This document shows, one piece after another, positions 18,854 through 29,665 of a stretch of DNA of 64,000 nucleotides; within the stretch, counting starts at the first letter, position 1, and the number at the start of each line of letters is the position of its first letter. The notes under the pieces are model-generated. The model made no database searches, was not told the origin of the DNA, and saw only the letters and a program-made list of their open reading frames with translations. The stretch is taken from assembly GCF_900232865.1 (NCBI RefSeq), contig NZ_OCTS01000007.1, positions 124,001-188,000 of the forward strand, given 5' to 3'. A program made the position numbers and the translations under genes. This stretch comes from Corynebacterium dentalis. GTDB taxonomy: Bacteria; Actinomycetota; Actinomycetes; Mycobacteriales; Mycobacteriaceae.

Positions 18854-18870
18854 GAGGTTGGCGTCGAAAA
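18854..18870 (+). repeat. Dispersed TGGCGTCG motif copy, intergenic
   Basis: Reads GAGGTTGGCGTCGAAAAA on the plus strand. It shares GAGGTTGGCGTCG with the copy at 42921-42933. Confidence 0.55.
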
Positions 18871-19050
18871 ATATGGCCAACGAAGGTGCGCACGAGAGCG
18901 GGGGAACGGTTTGCTACTTGGCCAACAGAACGTGCAAAAGCGACCCCCAACGACGTGGATGTTGCCGACCAGATAAAATTGAGAGCCGACCACACAGGCA
19001 TGCCCAGATCGGCCAGCCTGTAAACCAAAGAAAAACAGGAGTGTGCATTC

Positions 19051-20589
19051 GTGAAGAGCTCTGTAGAGAAGCTGAGCGCCACCCGCACCAAGCTCACCGT
19101 CGAGGTTCCTTTTGAGGAGCTCAAGCCAGAGTTCGATCAGGCGTACAAGGCCCTGGCTCAGCAGGTTAATATGCCGGGCTTCCGTAAGGGCAAGGTCCCA
19201 GCCAAGATCCTCGAGGCTCGTCTGGGCCGCGGCGTGGTGCTGGACCAGGTGCTCAACGAGATGATTCCTTCTCGTTACAGCCAAGCCGTGGAAGAGCACG
19301 ACCTCAAGGTGCTGGGCCAGCCAGACATCGACATCGCAGAGCTGAAGGACGGCGAGCAGGTCACCTTCACCGCTGAGGTGGACGTACGCCCAGAGATCGA
19401 GGTTCCTGATTTCTCCACGATCTCCGTTGAGGTTGCGCCGCTGAAGGCTGACGACGACGCGATCGCCGCCGAGCTGGAGAACCTGCAGGCACGCTTCGGC
19501 ACCCTGAAGAACGTTGACCGCAAGGTCAAGAAGGGCGACTTCGTCTCCATCGACCTGTCCGCCACCATCGACGGCGAGTCAGTGGAAGAGGCCACTACCG
19601 AGGGTCTGTCCCACGAAGTCGGAACCGACTCCCTCGTTGAGGGCTTGGACGACGCACTGGTTGGCATGAAGGCCGACGAAGAGAACACCTTCACCTCCAA
19701 GTTGGTCGCCGGCGAGCACGCCGACGAAGAGGCAGAGGTCACCGTCAAGGTGAGCTCCGTCAAGGAGCGCGAGCTGCCTGAGCTGGACGATGACTTCGCT
19801 CAGCTGGCAAGTGAGTTCGACACCCTGGACGAGCTGCGCGACTCCCTGAAGACTCAGGTTGAAGAGCAGATGAAGAACACCCAGGCCGGAGAGATCCGCG
19901 ACAAGGTTCTGGCCGCTGCTCTGGAGCAGACTGAGGTTGCTCTGCCTGAGGCTGTTGTCAACGACCAGGTTGAGGGACAGATCCAGCAGATCATCGGCCA
20001 GTTCGGTGGCGACGAGAAGACCTTCGAGGCCATGCTCGCAGCCCAGGACATCACCCGCGAAAAGTTTGAAGAGGACTCCCGCGAAGCTGCCGAGGATTCC
20101 GTGCGCACCCAGCTGTTCTTGGATGCCCTGGCAGACAAGGAGCAGCCTGAGGTTTCTCAGGACGAGTTGATGGATCACATCAACTTCACCGCTGCGCAGT
20201 ACGGCATGGATCCCAATCAGTTCATCATGCAGCTGCAGCAGGCCGGCCAGCTGGCGAGCCTGTTTGCCGACGTTCGCCGCGGCAAGTCCTTGGCTATCAA
20301 CATTGCCAAGACTTCCGTGAAGGATACGGACGGCAACGACGTTGATCCGAAGCAGTTCTTCGGCATCGACGAGGCAGCTGCCGAGGGTGCTGAGTCTGAG
20401 GAATCTGCTGACAAGGCTGAGGACAAGAAGGACGATAAGTCCGAGTCCAAGAAGTACGAAGGCAAGAAGGCTGACAAGGATGCCAAGCCATCAGCCAAGA
20501 AGGCTCCTGCGAAGAAGGCTGCCAAGAAGACCGAGAAGAAGGAAGAGAAGAAGACCACGAAGAAATCCACCAAGAAGGACTCTGAGTAG
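19051..20589 (+). CDS. tig: Trigger factor (ribosome-associated chaperone / PPIase)
   Basis: 512 residues from a GTG start. The ribosome-binding N-terminal domain has the signature GFRKGKVP near residue 45. An FKBP-type PPIase domain (KKGDFVSIDLSATIDG) spans about 150-245 and the helical chaperone arms follow to about 430. The last 75 residues are an added low-complexity tail of Glu/Asp and then Lys/Ala-rich repeats (KKAPAKKAAKK), absent from the E. coli protein but common in corynebacteria. It assists nascent-chain folding. It heads the tig-clpP1-clpP2 block but is separated by a terminator. Confidence 0.96.
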   Translation: MKSSVEKLSATRTKLTVEVPFEELKPEFDQAYKALAQQVNMPGFRKGKVPAKILEARLGRGVVLDQVLNEMIPSRYSQAVEEHDLKVLGQPDIDIAELKDGEQVTFTAEVDVRPEIEVPDFSTISVEVAPLKADDDAIAAELENLQARFGTLKNVDRKVKKGDFVSIDLSATIDGESVEEATTEGLSHEVGTDSLVEGLDDALVGMKADEENTFTSKLVAGEHADEEAEVTVKVSSVKERELPELDDDFAQLASEFDTLDELRDSLKTQVEEQMKNTQAGEIRDKVLAAALEQTEVALPEAVVNDQVEGQIQQIIGQFGGDEKTFEAMLAAQDITREKFEEDSREAAEDSVRTQLFLDALADKEQPEVSQDELMDHINFTAAQYGMDPNQFIMQLQQAGQLASLFADVRRGKSLAINIAKTSVKDTDGNDVDPKQFFGIDEAAAEGAESEESADKAEDKKDDKSESKKYEGKKADKDAKPSAKKAPAKKAAKKTEKKEEKKTTKKSTKKDSE

Positions 20590-20616
20590 TCTCTGACTCT
20601 CTAAATTCTCGAAGCA

Positions 20617-20661
20617 CCTCGAATCTGCGGCGCCTTTACGGCACAACGATTCGAGGTTTTT
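20617..20661 (+). terminator. Terminator after tig
   Basis: Stem CCTCGAATC/GATTCGAGG around a 22-base loop, followed directly by TTTTT. It separates tig from clpP1. Confidence 0.8.
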
Positions 20662-20718
20662 CGTTGCCTGGGATCGGGAGCCTCAAGGTCCGAAAGGCAG
20701 CGGCGCGGGAAGTCCGTG

Positions 20719-20729
20719 CGCTGTCAGCG
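20719..20729 (+). promoter_or_regulatory. Probable ClgR operator upstream of clpP1
   Basis: The perfect palindrome CGCTGTCAGCG followed by AAC resembles the ClgR core CGCYNANRGCGWWS as I remember it, with one mismatch. It lies 87 bases before the clpP1 start. ClgR activates clpP1P2 and clpC in C. glutamicum and mycobacteria. Inference from motif and position only; no clgR gene is in this window. Confidence 0.55.
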
Positions 20730-20815
20730 AACAACCCCGATCCGAGGCACAACCTTGGCCTAGCGATGACTAGGCTTGAGACCCATACATCAACGTCCAT
20801 TCCATGAGGAGCACC

Positions 20816-21412
20816 ATGAGTACTCATTCCATTCCGCTGGCTAACGGCGGCGGGGAAATGCCGAACATGACTGATTCGGTATTTGAGCGTCTGCTGAAGG
20901 AGCGCATTATCTTCCTCGGTAGCCAGGTTGATGACGAGATCGCCAACAAGCTGTGCGCCCAGATCCTGCTGCTTTCTGCAGAGGATCCCACCAAGGACAT
21001 TTCCTTGTACATCAACTCTCCGGGCGGATCTGTCACTGCGGGCATGGCCATCTTTGACACCATGCAGTACGCACCGTGCGATATCGCTACCTATGGCATG
21101 GGCTTGGCCGCATCCATGGGCCAATTCCTGCTCTCCGCAGGTACCAAGGGCAAGCGCTACGCTCTGCCACACTCCCGCATTATGATGCACCAGCCATCCG
21201 CTGGTGTGGGCGGCACTGCAGCGGACATCGCCATCCAGGCCGAGCAGTTTGCTCACACGAAGAAGGAAATGGCAGAGCTCATCGCTGAGTTCACTGGCCA
21301 GTCCGTGGAGCAGATCGCCAAGGATTCTGACCGCGACCGTTGGTTCACGGCCAAGCAGGCCAAGGACTACGGCTTTGTTGATCACGTCATCACTTCTGCG
21401 AAGGAGAAGTAA
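20816..21412 (+). CDS. clpP1: ATP-dependent Clp protease proteolytic subunit ClpP1
   Basis: 198 residues from ATG 20816, chosen because GAGGAG sits five bases upstream; the ATG at 20804 overlaps that site. Catalytic Ser in [17 protein letters not shown], His in [10 protein letters not shown], Asp in the SDRDRWF region. It forms the mixed ClpP1P2 tetradecamer with the next gene product, working with ClpX or ClpC. The three-base gap to clpP2 indicates coupling. Confidence 0.95.
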   Translation: MSTHSIPLANGGGEMPNMTDSVFERLLKERIIFLGSQVDDEIANKLCAQILLLSAEDPTKDISLYINSPGGSVTAGMAIFDTMQYAPCDIATYGMGLAASMGQFLLSAGTKGKRYALPHSRIMMHQPSAGVGGTAADIAIQAEQFAHTKKEMAELIAEFTGQSVEQIAKDSDRDRWFTAKQAKDYGFVDHVITSAKEK

Positions 21413-21414
21413 GA

Positions 21415-22035
21415 ATGAAGATGCCTGATATGCGTTACATCCTTCCTTCCTTCGTGGAGCACTCCACGTACGGAGCGAAGGAATCCAACCCTTATAACAA
21501 GCTGTTCGAAGAGCGCATCATCTTCCTGGGAACCCAGGTGGACGATGCTTCTGCGAATGACATCATGGCGCAGCTTCTGGTCCTGGAGGGACTGGACCCT
21601 GATCGCGATATTACGATGTACATCAACTCCCCAGGTGGCTCTTTCACCAGCTTGATGGCCATTTATGACACGATGCAGTACGTCCGCCCAGACGTGCAGA
21701 CTGTCTGCCTCGGCCAGGCTGCATCCGCAGCCGCTGTGCTGTTGGCCGCCGGCACTCCCGGCAAGCGTGCGGCACTGCCAAATGCCCGCGTCCTGATCCA
21801 CCAGCCCGCTTCCGGCGGCGTACAGGGCCAGGTTTCTGACTTGGAGATCCAGGCCAAGGAAATCGAGCGCATGCGTACCTTGATGGAAAAGACGCTGGCT
21901 CGCCACACCGGCCGCACCGAGGAGCAGGTTCGCATCGATACGGACCGCGATAAGATCCTCACCGCCAAAGAAGCCAAGGAATACGGCATCATCGACCAGG
22001 TATTCGAGTACCGCAAGCTGTCCGCTCAGGAGTAA
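21415..22035 (+). CDS. clpP2: ATP-dependent Clp protease proteolytic subunit ClpP2
   Basis: 206 residues. Ser in [15 protein letters not shown], His in [10 protein letters not shown], Asp in [10 protein letters not shown]. It differs from ClpP1 in the handle and N-terminal loop ([15 protein letters not shown]), as in other actinobacteria where ClpP2 docks the ATPase. Start two bases after the clpP1 stop codon. A terminator follows and separates it from clpX. Confidence 0.95.
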   Translation: MKMPDMRYILPSFVEHSTYGAKESNPYNKLFEERIIFLGTQVDDASANDIMAQLLVLEGLDPDRDITMYINSPGGSFTSLMAIYDTMQYVRPDVQTVCLGQAASAAAVLLAAGTPGKRAALPNARVLIHQPASGGVQGQVSDLEIQAKEIERMRTLMEKTLARHTGRTEEQVRIDTDRDKILTAKEAKEYGIIDQVFEYRKLSAQE

Positions 22036-22080
22036 TCCGCGGCAGTCACCATATGCCTGCCGATTGTTCGGCGGGTACGT

Positions 22081-22120
22081 TTCCCCAGTGTCCGACACGG
22101 CACTGGGGAACACCTTTTTT
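22081..22120 (+). terminator. Terminator after clpP2
   Basis: Stem TTCCCCAGTG-TCCG/CGG-CACTGGGGAA followed by CACCTTTTTTG. It lies 45 bases after the clpP2 stop. Confidence 0.85.
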
Positions 22121-22219
22121 GTCTCACCCCGGAGTATTCTTGGGGGCAGTCGTTTCAACCAGTCAATGCGCGCGGAACTCGCTTCTGCGCGCGTCGATAG
22201 AAAGCAGTAGCAAAGTCGT

Positions 22220-23494
22220 ATGCCAGAAAGTGCTGAACTGCTGAAGTGCTCCTTCTGTGGGAAGAGCCAAAAGCAAGTGCGCAAGCTCATCGCCGGCCCG
22301 GGCGTCTACATCTGCGATGAGTGCATCGAGCTGTGCAATGAAATCATCGAAGAGGAGATGCTCGCGGCTCCGTCCTCGGAGAATTCCGAGCAGCTGCCCA
22401 CTCCTTCTGCTATCGCCAAGTTCTTGGACAAGTACGTCATCGGGCAGGACGAGGCCAAGCGCACTCTAGCCGTGGCTGTGTACAACCACTACAAGCGCAT
22501 CCAGGTGGAGCAGTCCAACGCGACCGCCCGCCGTTCTGATGACGAGGTGGAACTGTCCAAGTCCAACATTTTGATGTTGGGCCCGACGGGTTCGGGTAAG
22601 ACGTATCTTGCCCAGTCGCTGGCTCGTATGTTGGATGTTCCTTTTGCTATCGCCGACGCCACCTCTCTCACCGAAGCGGGATACGTGGGTGAAGACGTGG
22701 AGAATATTCTGCTGAAGCTGCTGCAGGCGGCGGATTTCGATGTGGATAAGGCCCAGCGCGGAATTATCTACGTGGATGAGGTGGATAAGATCTCCCGCAA
22801 GTCTGAGAACCCCTCGATTACGCGTGACGTGTCCGGCGAGGGCGTGCAGCAGGCGCTGCTGAAGATTCTGGAAGGCACTGTGGCGTCTGTTCCACCGCAG
22901 GGTGGGCGCAAGCACCCCAACCAGGAGTTCATTCAGTTTGATACGAAGAACGTTCTGTTCATCGTGGCGGGCGCTTTTGCCGGTCTGGAAGGCGTGATCG
23001 CGGAACGTCGTGGCAAGAAGGGTCTGGGCTTCGGTGCAGAGATCTCTTCTAAGTCTGAGGCGGACGATAATCCGTTCGAGTTCGTGGAGCCGGAAGATCT
23101 GGTGAAGTTCGGCCTGATACCAGAGCTCATCGGTCGCCTTCCGGTGCTCACTCACGTGGGGCACTTGGACGAAGAAGCATTGGTGCGCGTGCTCACCGAG
23201 CCGAAGAACTCACTGGTGCGTCAGTACGAGCGCCTCTTCGATATGGACGGCGTGCGCCTGACCTTTGAAGAAGATGCGCTCAAGGAGATCGCTCGGCAGG
23301 CGCTGGCTCGCGAAACTGGAGCCCGCGGATTGCGTTCCATCATGGAATCCATTCTGCTGCCAGTGATGTTCTCCATTCCGGAAGATGAGGACACCGGAGA
23401 GGTCATCATCACCGCAGACTGTGCTGCGGGCAAGGCTGAGCCCACGCTGCTGACCCACGAAGAAGTAGCTAAGCGGGACAAGAAATCCGCCTAG
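22220..23494 (+). CDS. clpX: ATP-dependent Clp protease ATP-binding subunit ClpX
   Basis: 424 residues. N-terminal zinc-binding domain with [11 protein letters not shown] and [11 protein letters not shown] (four Cys). AAA+ core with Walker A GPTGSGKT near residue 123, Walker [11 protein letters not shown], sensor and pore loop region GYVGEDVE. It unfolds substrates and feeds them into ClpP1P2. It has its own transcription unit between two terminators, so its ratio to ClpP may be set independently. Confidence 0.97.
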   Translation: MPESAELLKCSFCGKSQKQVRKLIAGPGVYICDECIELCNEIIEEEMLAAPSSENSEQLPTPSAIAKFLDKYVIGQDEAKRTLAVAVYNHYKRIQVEQSNATARRSDDEVELSKSNILMLGPTGSGKTYLAQSLARMLDVPFAIADATSLTEAGYVGEDVENILLKLLQAADFDVDKAQRGIIYVDEVDKISRKSENPSITRDVSGEGVQQALLKILEGTVASVPPQGGRKHPNQEFIQFDTKNVLFIVAGAFAGLEGVIAERRGKKGLGFGAEISSKSEADDNPFEFVEPEDLVKFGLIPELIGRLPVLTHVGHLDEEALVRVLTEPKNSLVRQYERLFDMDGVRLTFEEDALKEIARQALARETGARGLRSIMESILLPVMFSIPEDEDTGEVIITADCAAGKAEPTLLTHEEVAKRDKKSA

Positions 23495-23503
23495 CGGATA
23501 AGC

Positions 23504-23555
23504 ACACCGGCTACTCGTGCCGATACAGATCGGTAGCTGAGTAGTCGGTGTTTGC
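23504..23555 (+). terminator. Terminator between clpX and the convergent TetR gene
   Basis: Long imperfect stem: ACACCG, CTACTC and CCGAT pair with ATCGG, GAGTAG and CGGTGT, loop ACAG, then TTTG. The hairpin includes the last codons of the minus-strand TetR gene, so it may serve both directions. T-run is short. Confidence 0.6.
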
Positions 23556-24389
23556 GTCGGACGAAGAAGAAACAACACCACGAGACAACGGGGCGGGGGA
23601 CTGCTCGCGGGAGTACAACGTCGCTGCTACCGACGGGCCGACAGCCAACGAGAGCGACGAATGCGTGTAGCTACTGCCCTGCGAGGTGGGCATGGGGGTG
23701 GTGAGGAACGCGAGGACGGCATCAGTCGCCAGAGCTTCCAGACCAGCTGTGTTGCTGGCATCGGTGGCGTTCATGCCGTAGAGCTTGTGAAACGTTGACC
23801 CCATGGAGACGGGGAAACTGCACAGGGACAGCATGAGGACGTATACATCCTCGGCGGAGATGCCCGCGCGGAAAGCTCCGACATCGTGGCCGCGCATGAG
23901 AATTCGATCCAGCTGCAGCATCATTGGGGAATCGTCCAAGGGGACGTGACGGCGGGACAGCTGCGCGGAATCGAAGAGGTTCTCCGACACAATGAAACGC
24001 AGCGCCTGCGGATTGTTTCGTCCGCATCGGAATAACTCGCGGAACAGGGTGCGGATCGCATCGGCGGGCACGGCGGAGGAGACGGAATCGGCGGAGACCA
24101 CGTCAGCCGCGGGCCACAGTTGGGATAAGGCAAAGCGCAGGCACTCGTCGTAGAGCAACTCAGTGTCCTGAAAGAGCTGGTGAGAGGGCTCGTGACCGGC
24201 GGATTCCGCCAGCTCTGCGATGGTGGCCTCTGGAACCGCGGGACCAGTGCGCACTAACACGGACAGCGCCTGTTGCATGAGTTCCTGGTACTGCGTGGCG
24301 GTTAACCCATAGCGCGACCACGACGAAGGCAGCGGTACGGAGCCACTGTCTCGCCGAGATGAAGCCGCAGGATCTGATGGGGAAGACAC
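23511..24389 (-). CDS. TetR-family-like regulator
   Basis: 292 residues, long for TetR. A Ser/Pro-rich N-terminal extension of about 30 residues precedes an HTH-like region (ATIAELAESAGHEPSHQLFQDTELLYDECL quoted as TIAELAESAG and FQDTELLYDEC) that keeps the TetR spacing but lacks the usual Tyr-His-Phe in the recognition helix. The C-terminal part (AEDVYVLMLSLCSFPVSMG, FHKLYGMNATD) resembles the TetR_C ligand-binding helices. A Ser-rich tail ends the protein. Divergent from mdh, which is a possible target. DNA binding is not certain. Confidence 0.75.
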   Translation of the reverse strand: MSSPSDPAASSRRDSGSVPLPSSWSRYGLTATQYQELMQQALSVLVRTGPAVPEATIAELAESAGHEPSHQLFQDTELLYDECLRFALSQLWPAADVVSADSVSSAVPADAIRTLFRELFRCGRNNPQALRFIVSENLFDSAQLSRRHVPLDDSPMMLQLDRILMRGHDVGAFRAGISAEDVYVLMLSLCSFPVSMGSTFHKLYGMNATDASNTAGLEALATDAVLAFLTTPMPTSQGSSYTHSSLSLAVGPSVAATLYSREQSPAPLSRGVVSSSSDANTDYSATDLYRHE

Positions 24390-24496
24390 GTCCTCATGCT
24401 AGTCACGGCCTGCCTGCTGGCACCCGGAGGGGGAGGTGAGTGGAGGGGAGACGAATGGAGGGGAATCAGCGGGAAGCTTGAGAGCGAAACCCCTAG

Positions 24497-25597
<1,101 letters not shown>

Positions 25598-25767
25598 CTT
25601 TCTCCCGGCGAGGATTGCCGTTTCTGCCCACGGAATAAGGGAGTTATGTTTGGCTATAAAACATTACCTCTCCTCACGCGCCTACCACCGTCTCACCACC
25701 GACGTTCCCGCTGGCCACACGCATCACCGCCCGTGCTGCTGGTGCGCTAACATCGCTTCCACCCGCC

Positions 25768-26760
25768 GTGTTGCGTCTGTTCGGGCAACCCACCAACACC
25801 GATGGCGACACGCTGGACGCTGATGTCCGCGCCTCCTTGCTGGCGCTAAAAGTGGTATCTGGCGAAGACTTCGCGGACCTCGAGCCGTCGGCTGGGCGCA
25901 CCATCATTGACCACGAGGCGCACCACGGCGCGCTGACGTATATGCAGGTCGGCTCTGTCACGGAGTATCTGGTCGACGGCGTACGAGTTCGTCATTACCG
26001 CCCGGCTAGGCGAGGCGGCACCGCACCGGAGTCAGAGGAGATGCCCACCTTGATCTACATGCACGGCGGAGGATGGGTGCTCGGCTCGCTGAATTCACAC
26101 GATTCCACCTGCCGCTGGATCTGCGCAAAAGCCGAGGTGGCCGTGATCAGCGTGGATTATCGCCTGGCACCGGAGGCACCGTTTCCCGCCGGATTGGTCG
26201 ACGTCACGGCCGTGGCCAGCGCCGCCTTGTCCGGAAAGATCCCGGGGGTGGACCGTCACCGCGTGGCAGTGGGAGGGGACTCCGCAGGAGGCAACCTCGC
26301 TGCCGCACTGTGTCTGCGGCTGCGGGACGAAGGCAAAGCGCTACCTCGGCTACAAATGTTGTTTGTCCCTGCGACCGATCTGCGCACCCTGGATACCGCA
26401 AGCCACAGAGAGTTTGCGAAAGATTACTTCCTCACGGCCAAGCACATGCGTTGGTACCGCGAGCACTACACACCCAATGAGGACGATAGGGATAGCCCGT
26501 ATGTCTCCCCGCTCGCGGCGCAGGACCTTTCCGGGTTACCGGCTGCTTATGTAGCTGTGGCGGGATTCGATCCTTTGCGTGATGAGGGGGAGGAGTATGC
26601 AAGGAGGATGCGAGACGCGGGAGTGCTGGTGAGTTTGCGTCGACACCCAGGATTGGTGCACCCCTTCGTGAATTCCACCGGGGTATGGAGAGGAGCACGG
26701 GCCGCACTCGACGAAGCAGTGGGCGCATTGCGCTTGGGCTTGGGCGTGGTTACGCCTTGA
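25768..26760 (+). CDS. Alpha/beta hydrolase, hormone-sensitive-lipase type esterase
   Basis: 330 residues. Oxyanion HGGG (IYMHGGGWVLGS), nucleophile GDSAGGN, acid in GFDPLRDEGEEY and His in RRHPGLVHPF, the full HSL triad. Cytoplasmic, no signal peptide. The start is doubtful. GTG 25768 has no ribosome site, while the only ATG with one (25646, after AAGGGAG) is in another frame and its 34-codon reading frame ends at 25748. The frame of the hydrolase stays open upstream to about 25660 and encodes a plausible family N-terminus (RITARAAGALTSLPPAVLRL). An early frameshift is possible. Confidence 0.85.
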   Translation: MLRLFGQPTNTDGDTLDADVRASLLALKVVSGEDFADLEPSAGRTIIDHEAHHGALTYMQVGSVTEYLVDGVRVRHYRPARRGGTAPESEEMPTLIYMHGGGWVLGSLNSHDSTCRWICAKAEVAVISVDYRLAPEAPFPAGLVDVTAVASAALSGKIPGVDRHRVAVGGDSAGGNLAAALCLRLRDEGKALPRLQMLFVPATDLRTLDTASHREFAKDYFLTAKHMRWYREHYTPNEDDRDSPYVSPLAAQDLSGLPAAYVAVAGFDPLRDEGEEYARRMRDAGVLVSLRRHPGLVHPFVNSTGVWRGARAALDEAVGALRLGLGVVTP

Positions 26761-26799
26761 ATGAAGGGGCTGTCCGGAGGTCTATTACACTGGTGATTC

Positions 26800-29598
26800 G
26801 TGAGCACATCTAGCCTGAACCCCCAGTCCTCCGGCGCTGCTGGACGTTCCATCGGCGCCGACCGTTCCTCCCAACTGCCTGCTGCATGGAACCCGGCAGA
26901 GGTAGAAAAGGACCTCTACCAAGGGTGGGTAGACAAGGGATACTTCACGGCGGATGCGTCCAGCTCGAAGCCACCTTTTAGCATCGTGTTGCCACCGCCG
27001 AACGTCACCGGCCAGCTGCACATGGGCCATGCCCTAGACCACACCCTGATGGACCATATGGCGCGCCGCAAGCGCATGCAGGGCTTTGAGGTGCTGTGGC
27101 TGCCTGGTGCTGACCACGCAGGCATCGCTACCCAGACCAAGGTAGAAGCCAGCCTGAAGGAGACCGAAGGCAAGGGCCGTTTTGATTACTCCCGCGAAGA
27201 GTTCATTGAGCGCGTGTGGGAGTGGAAGGAGCGCTACGGTGGGGTCATCCAGAACCAGATGCGGGCCATCGGTGACTCTGTGGACTGGTCCCGTGAGCGC
27301 TTCACCTTGGATGAGGGGTTGTCCCGAGCCGTGCAGAAGATCTTCAAGGCTCTGTTTGATCAAGGGCTGATCTACCGCGCGAACCGCCTGGTGAATTGGT
27401 CTACGACCTTGCAGACCGCGATTTCCGATATCGAGGTTGTGCACTCGGATGACGAGGGCGAGCTCGTTTCTATCCGCTACGGTTCCCTCAACGATGATGA
27501 GCCGCACGTGATTGTGGCCACCACTCGCGTGGAAACCATGCTGGGCGATGTGGCCGTGGCCGTGCACCCAGACGACGAGCGCTACGCAGATCTGGTGGGC
27601 ACCACGCTGCCGCACCCATTCCTGGATGACCGCCGCATGATCGTGGTGGCCGATGATTATGTGGACCCCGAATTCGGAACCGGTGCGGTGAAGATCACCC
27701 CGGCGCACGATCCGAACGACTTCGAGCTGGGCAAGCGCCACGATCTGCCCATGCCGGAGATCATGGACGAAACCGGGCACATCGCCAACACGGGGACACA
27801 GTTCGATGGAATGGAACGCTACGAGGCGCGCGAGCAGATCCGCCTAGCTTTGGAGGAGCAGGGACGGATCGTAGGCCGAAAGTTCCCGTACGTTCACTCC
27901 GTGGGCCACTCCGAGCGCTCCGGTGAGGCCATCGAGCCGCGCCTGTCGCTGCAGTGGTACGTCAAGGTAGACCAGCTGGCCAAGATGGCCGGCGATGCTG
28001 TGCGCGAGGGCGATACCGTGATTCACCCCGCCTCCCAGGAACCACGTTGGTTTGACTGGGTGGATGACATGCACGATTGGTCCATTTCCCGCCAGCTGTG
28101 GTGGGGTCACCGAATCCCGATTTGGTACGGGCCAGACGGCGAAGTGGTGTGTTGTGGTCCCGACGACGATGCCCCGACCGGCGAAGGCTGGCGGCAGGAC
28201 GAAGACGTTCTGGATACCTGGTTTAGCTCTGCGCTGTGGCCGTTCTCCACGATGGGCTGGCCGGATGCTACTGATGAGCTAGCCAAGTTCTATCCGACAT
28301 CCGTGTTGGTCACCGGCTACGACATCCTGTTCTTCTGGGTGGCGCGCATGATGATGTTCTCCACCTTCGCGGACACCCTGGACGGTTCCCCGCTGGCGGG
28401 CGGCCCTAATGGCGTGCCGTCTGCAGAGCGCGGTGGACGTCCGCAGGTGCCGTTCCGCGACGTGTTCCTGCACGGACTGGTGCGTGATGAGCAGGGCCGC
28501 AAGATGTCCAAGTCTTTGGGCAACGGCATCGACCCTATGGATTGGGTGCGGGACTACGGCGCCGATGCGCTGCGCTTTACCCTGGCTCGTGGCGCCAACC
28601 CGGGCAGCGATCTGCCCGTGGGCGATGATTCCGCGCAGTCTTCCCGAAACTTTGCCACCAAGCTGTATAACGCCACCAAGTTTGCGCTGATGAACGGCGC
28701 TCAGGTGGGTGAACTGCCTGCCCGTGACGAGCTGACTGACGCGGACCGCTGGATCCTGGATCGTCTAGAAGCCGTGCGCGAGCACGTGGACATGGCGCTG
28801 GATCGCTACGAGTTTTCCTGGGCTAATGAGTCCCTCTACCGCTTTGCCTGGGGCGAGTTCTGCGATTGGTACCTGGAAATCGCCAAGGTGCAGATCCCGC
28901 GTGATTGGGATGCTGCCAGCCAGGAGGAGATTGCTCGCGGCATCAATACCCAGCTGGTGCTGGGCCGGGTGCTGGATTCCGTGTTGCGCTTGCTGCACCC
29001 AGCGATGCCGTTTGTCACAGAGACACTGTGGACGACGCTCACTGAAGGCGTGGAGGGCTACGAAGAATCCTTGGCGATCAGCCCGTGGCCAGACCAGTCG
29101 CTGACCAACGGTGGAGCAGAGCAGGACCAGGACGCTGTGCGTCGTATGGAAGACGTGGAGAAGATGGTCACGGAAATCCGCCGTTTCCGTAGTGATCAGG
29201 GAGTCAAGCCCACGCAGAAGGTCCCTGCCAGCGTGGACTTCGCTGCAGCTGATCTGGTGGAGCTGGAGCCAGCCGTGCGTTCGCTGGTGCGCTTGGGACA
29301 GCCGGAAGCAGATTTCACCGCTACCGCCTCGCTGGAGGTGCGCTTGTCTCAAGCCACCATCACCGTGGAACTGGATACCTCCGGCACCGTGGACGTGGCT
29401 GCCGAGCGCAAGCGACTGGAGAAGGACCTAGCCGAGGCGCAGAAGGAGCTGGACAACGCAGCCAAGAAGCTGAGCAACGAGAACTTCCTGGCCAAGGCGC
29501 CAGAGAAGGTCGTGGAAGGCATCAAGGAGCGTCAGCGCGTGGCACACGAGGAGCACGAGCGCATCTCTACCCGCTTGGCCGAACTGCCGCAGGCCTAG
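26800..29598 (+). CDS. valS: Valyl-tRNA synthetase
   Basis: 932 residues from a GTG start. Class I signature HMGH in [13 protein letters not shown] near residue 75, KMSKS in [10 protein letters not shown] near 568, a CP1 editing domain between them, an anticodon-binding domain (WILDRLEAV) and a C-terminal coiled coil ([17 protein letters not shown]). It charges tRNA-Val and edits Thr-tRNA. No T-box leader is visible; the upstream gap is 39 bases. First gene of valS-folC-DUF4233-ndk. Confidence 0.97.
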   Translation: MSTSSLNPQSSGAAGRSIGADRSSQLPAAWNPAEVEKDLYQGWVDKGYFTADASSSKPPFSIVLPPPNVTGQLHMGHALDHTLMDHMARRKRMQGFEVLWLPGADHAGIATQTKVEASLKETEGKGRFDYSREEFIERVWEWKERYGGVIQNQMRAIGDSVDWSRERFTLDEGLSRAVQKIFKALFDQGLIYRANRLVNWSTTLQTAISDIEVVHSDDEGELVSIRYGSLNDDEPHVIVATTRVETMLGDVAVAVHPDDERYADLVGTTLPHPFLDDRRMIVVADDYVDPEFGTGAVKITPAHDPNDFELGKRHDLPMPEIMDETGHIANTGTQFDGMERYEAREQIRLALEEQGRIVGRKFPYVHSVGHSERSGEAIEPRLSLQWYVKVDQLAKMAGDAVREGDTVIHPASQEPRWFDWVDDMHDWSISRQLWWGHRIPIWYGPDGEVVCCGPDDDAPTGEGWRQDEDVLDTWFSSALWPFSTMGWPDATDELAKFYPTSVLVTGYDILFFWVARMMMFSTFADTLDGSPLAGGPNGVPSAERGGRPQVPFRDVFLHGLVRDEQGRKMSKSLGNGIDPMDWVRDYGADALRFTLARGANPGSDLPVGDDSAQSSRNFATKLYNATKFALMNGAQVGELPARDELTDADRWILDRLEAVREHVDMALDRYEFSWANESLYRFAWGEFCDWYLEIAKVQIPRDWDAASQEEIARGINTQLVLGRVLDSVLRLLHPAMPFVTETLWTTLTEGVEGYEESLAISPWPDQSLTNGGAEQDQDAVRRMEDVEKMVTEIRRFRSDQGVKPTQKVPASVDFAAADLVELEPAVRSLVRLGQPEADFTATASLEVRLSQATITVELDTSGTVDVAAERKRLEKDLAEAQKELDNAAKKLSNENFLAKAPEKVVEGIKERQRVAHEEHERISTRLAELPQA

Positions 29599-29665
29599 AG
29601 CCAGCTGTCGCATTCAGTTACTTAGCACGCACCTCGCCAGCCAGAACAGAGAAACGGAGACATCA

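Larger units (their letters stand above)
18633..19050 (+). other. Intergenic region upstream of tig
   Basis: About 420 bases with no supportable gene. It holds two oppositely oriented copies of the dispersed TGGCGTCG motif (18650-18657 and 18859-18866) and a 15-base tandem duplication (18712-18741). I could not pick a convincing promoter for tig by eye, though the AT-rich stretch near 18960-19030 is the likeliest place. Confidence 0.6.

Noticed and set aside
20380..20589. Lys/Ala-rich repeats at the tig C-terminus and in rne as DNA repeats
   Set aside because: Repetitive at protein level (KKA), with codons varying; explained by low-complexity basic tails rather than a DNA repeat.
26761..26799. 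T-box or other leader before valS
   Set aside because: The gap is only 39 bases and shows no specifier stem.
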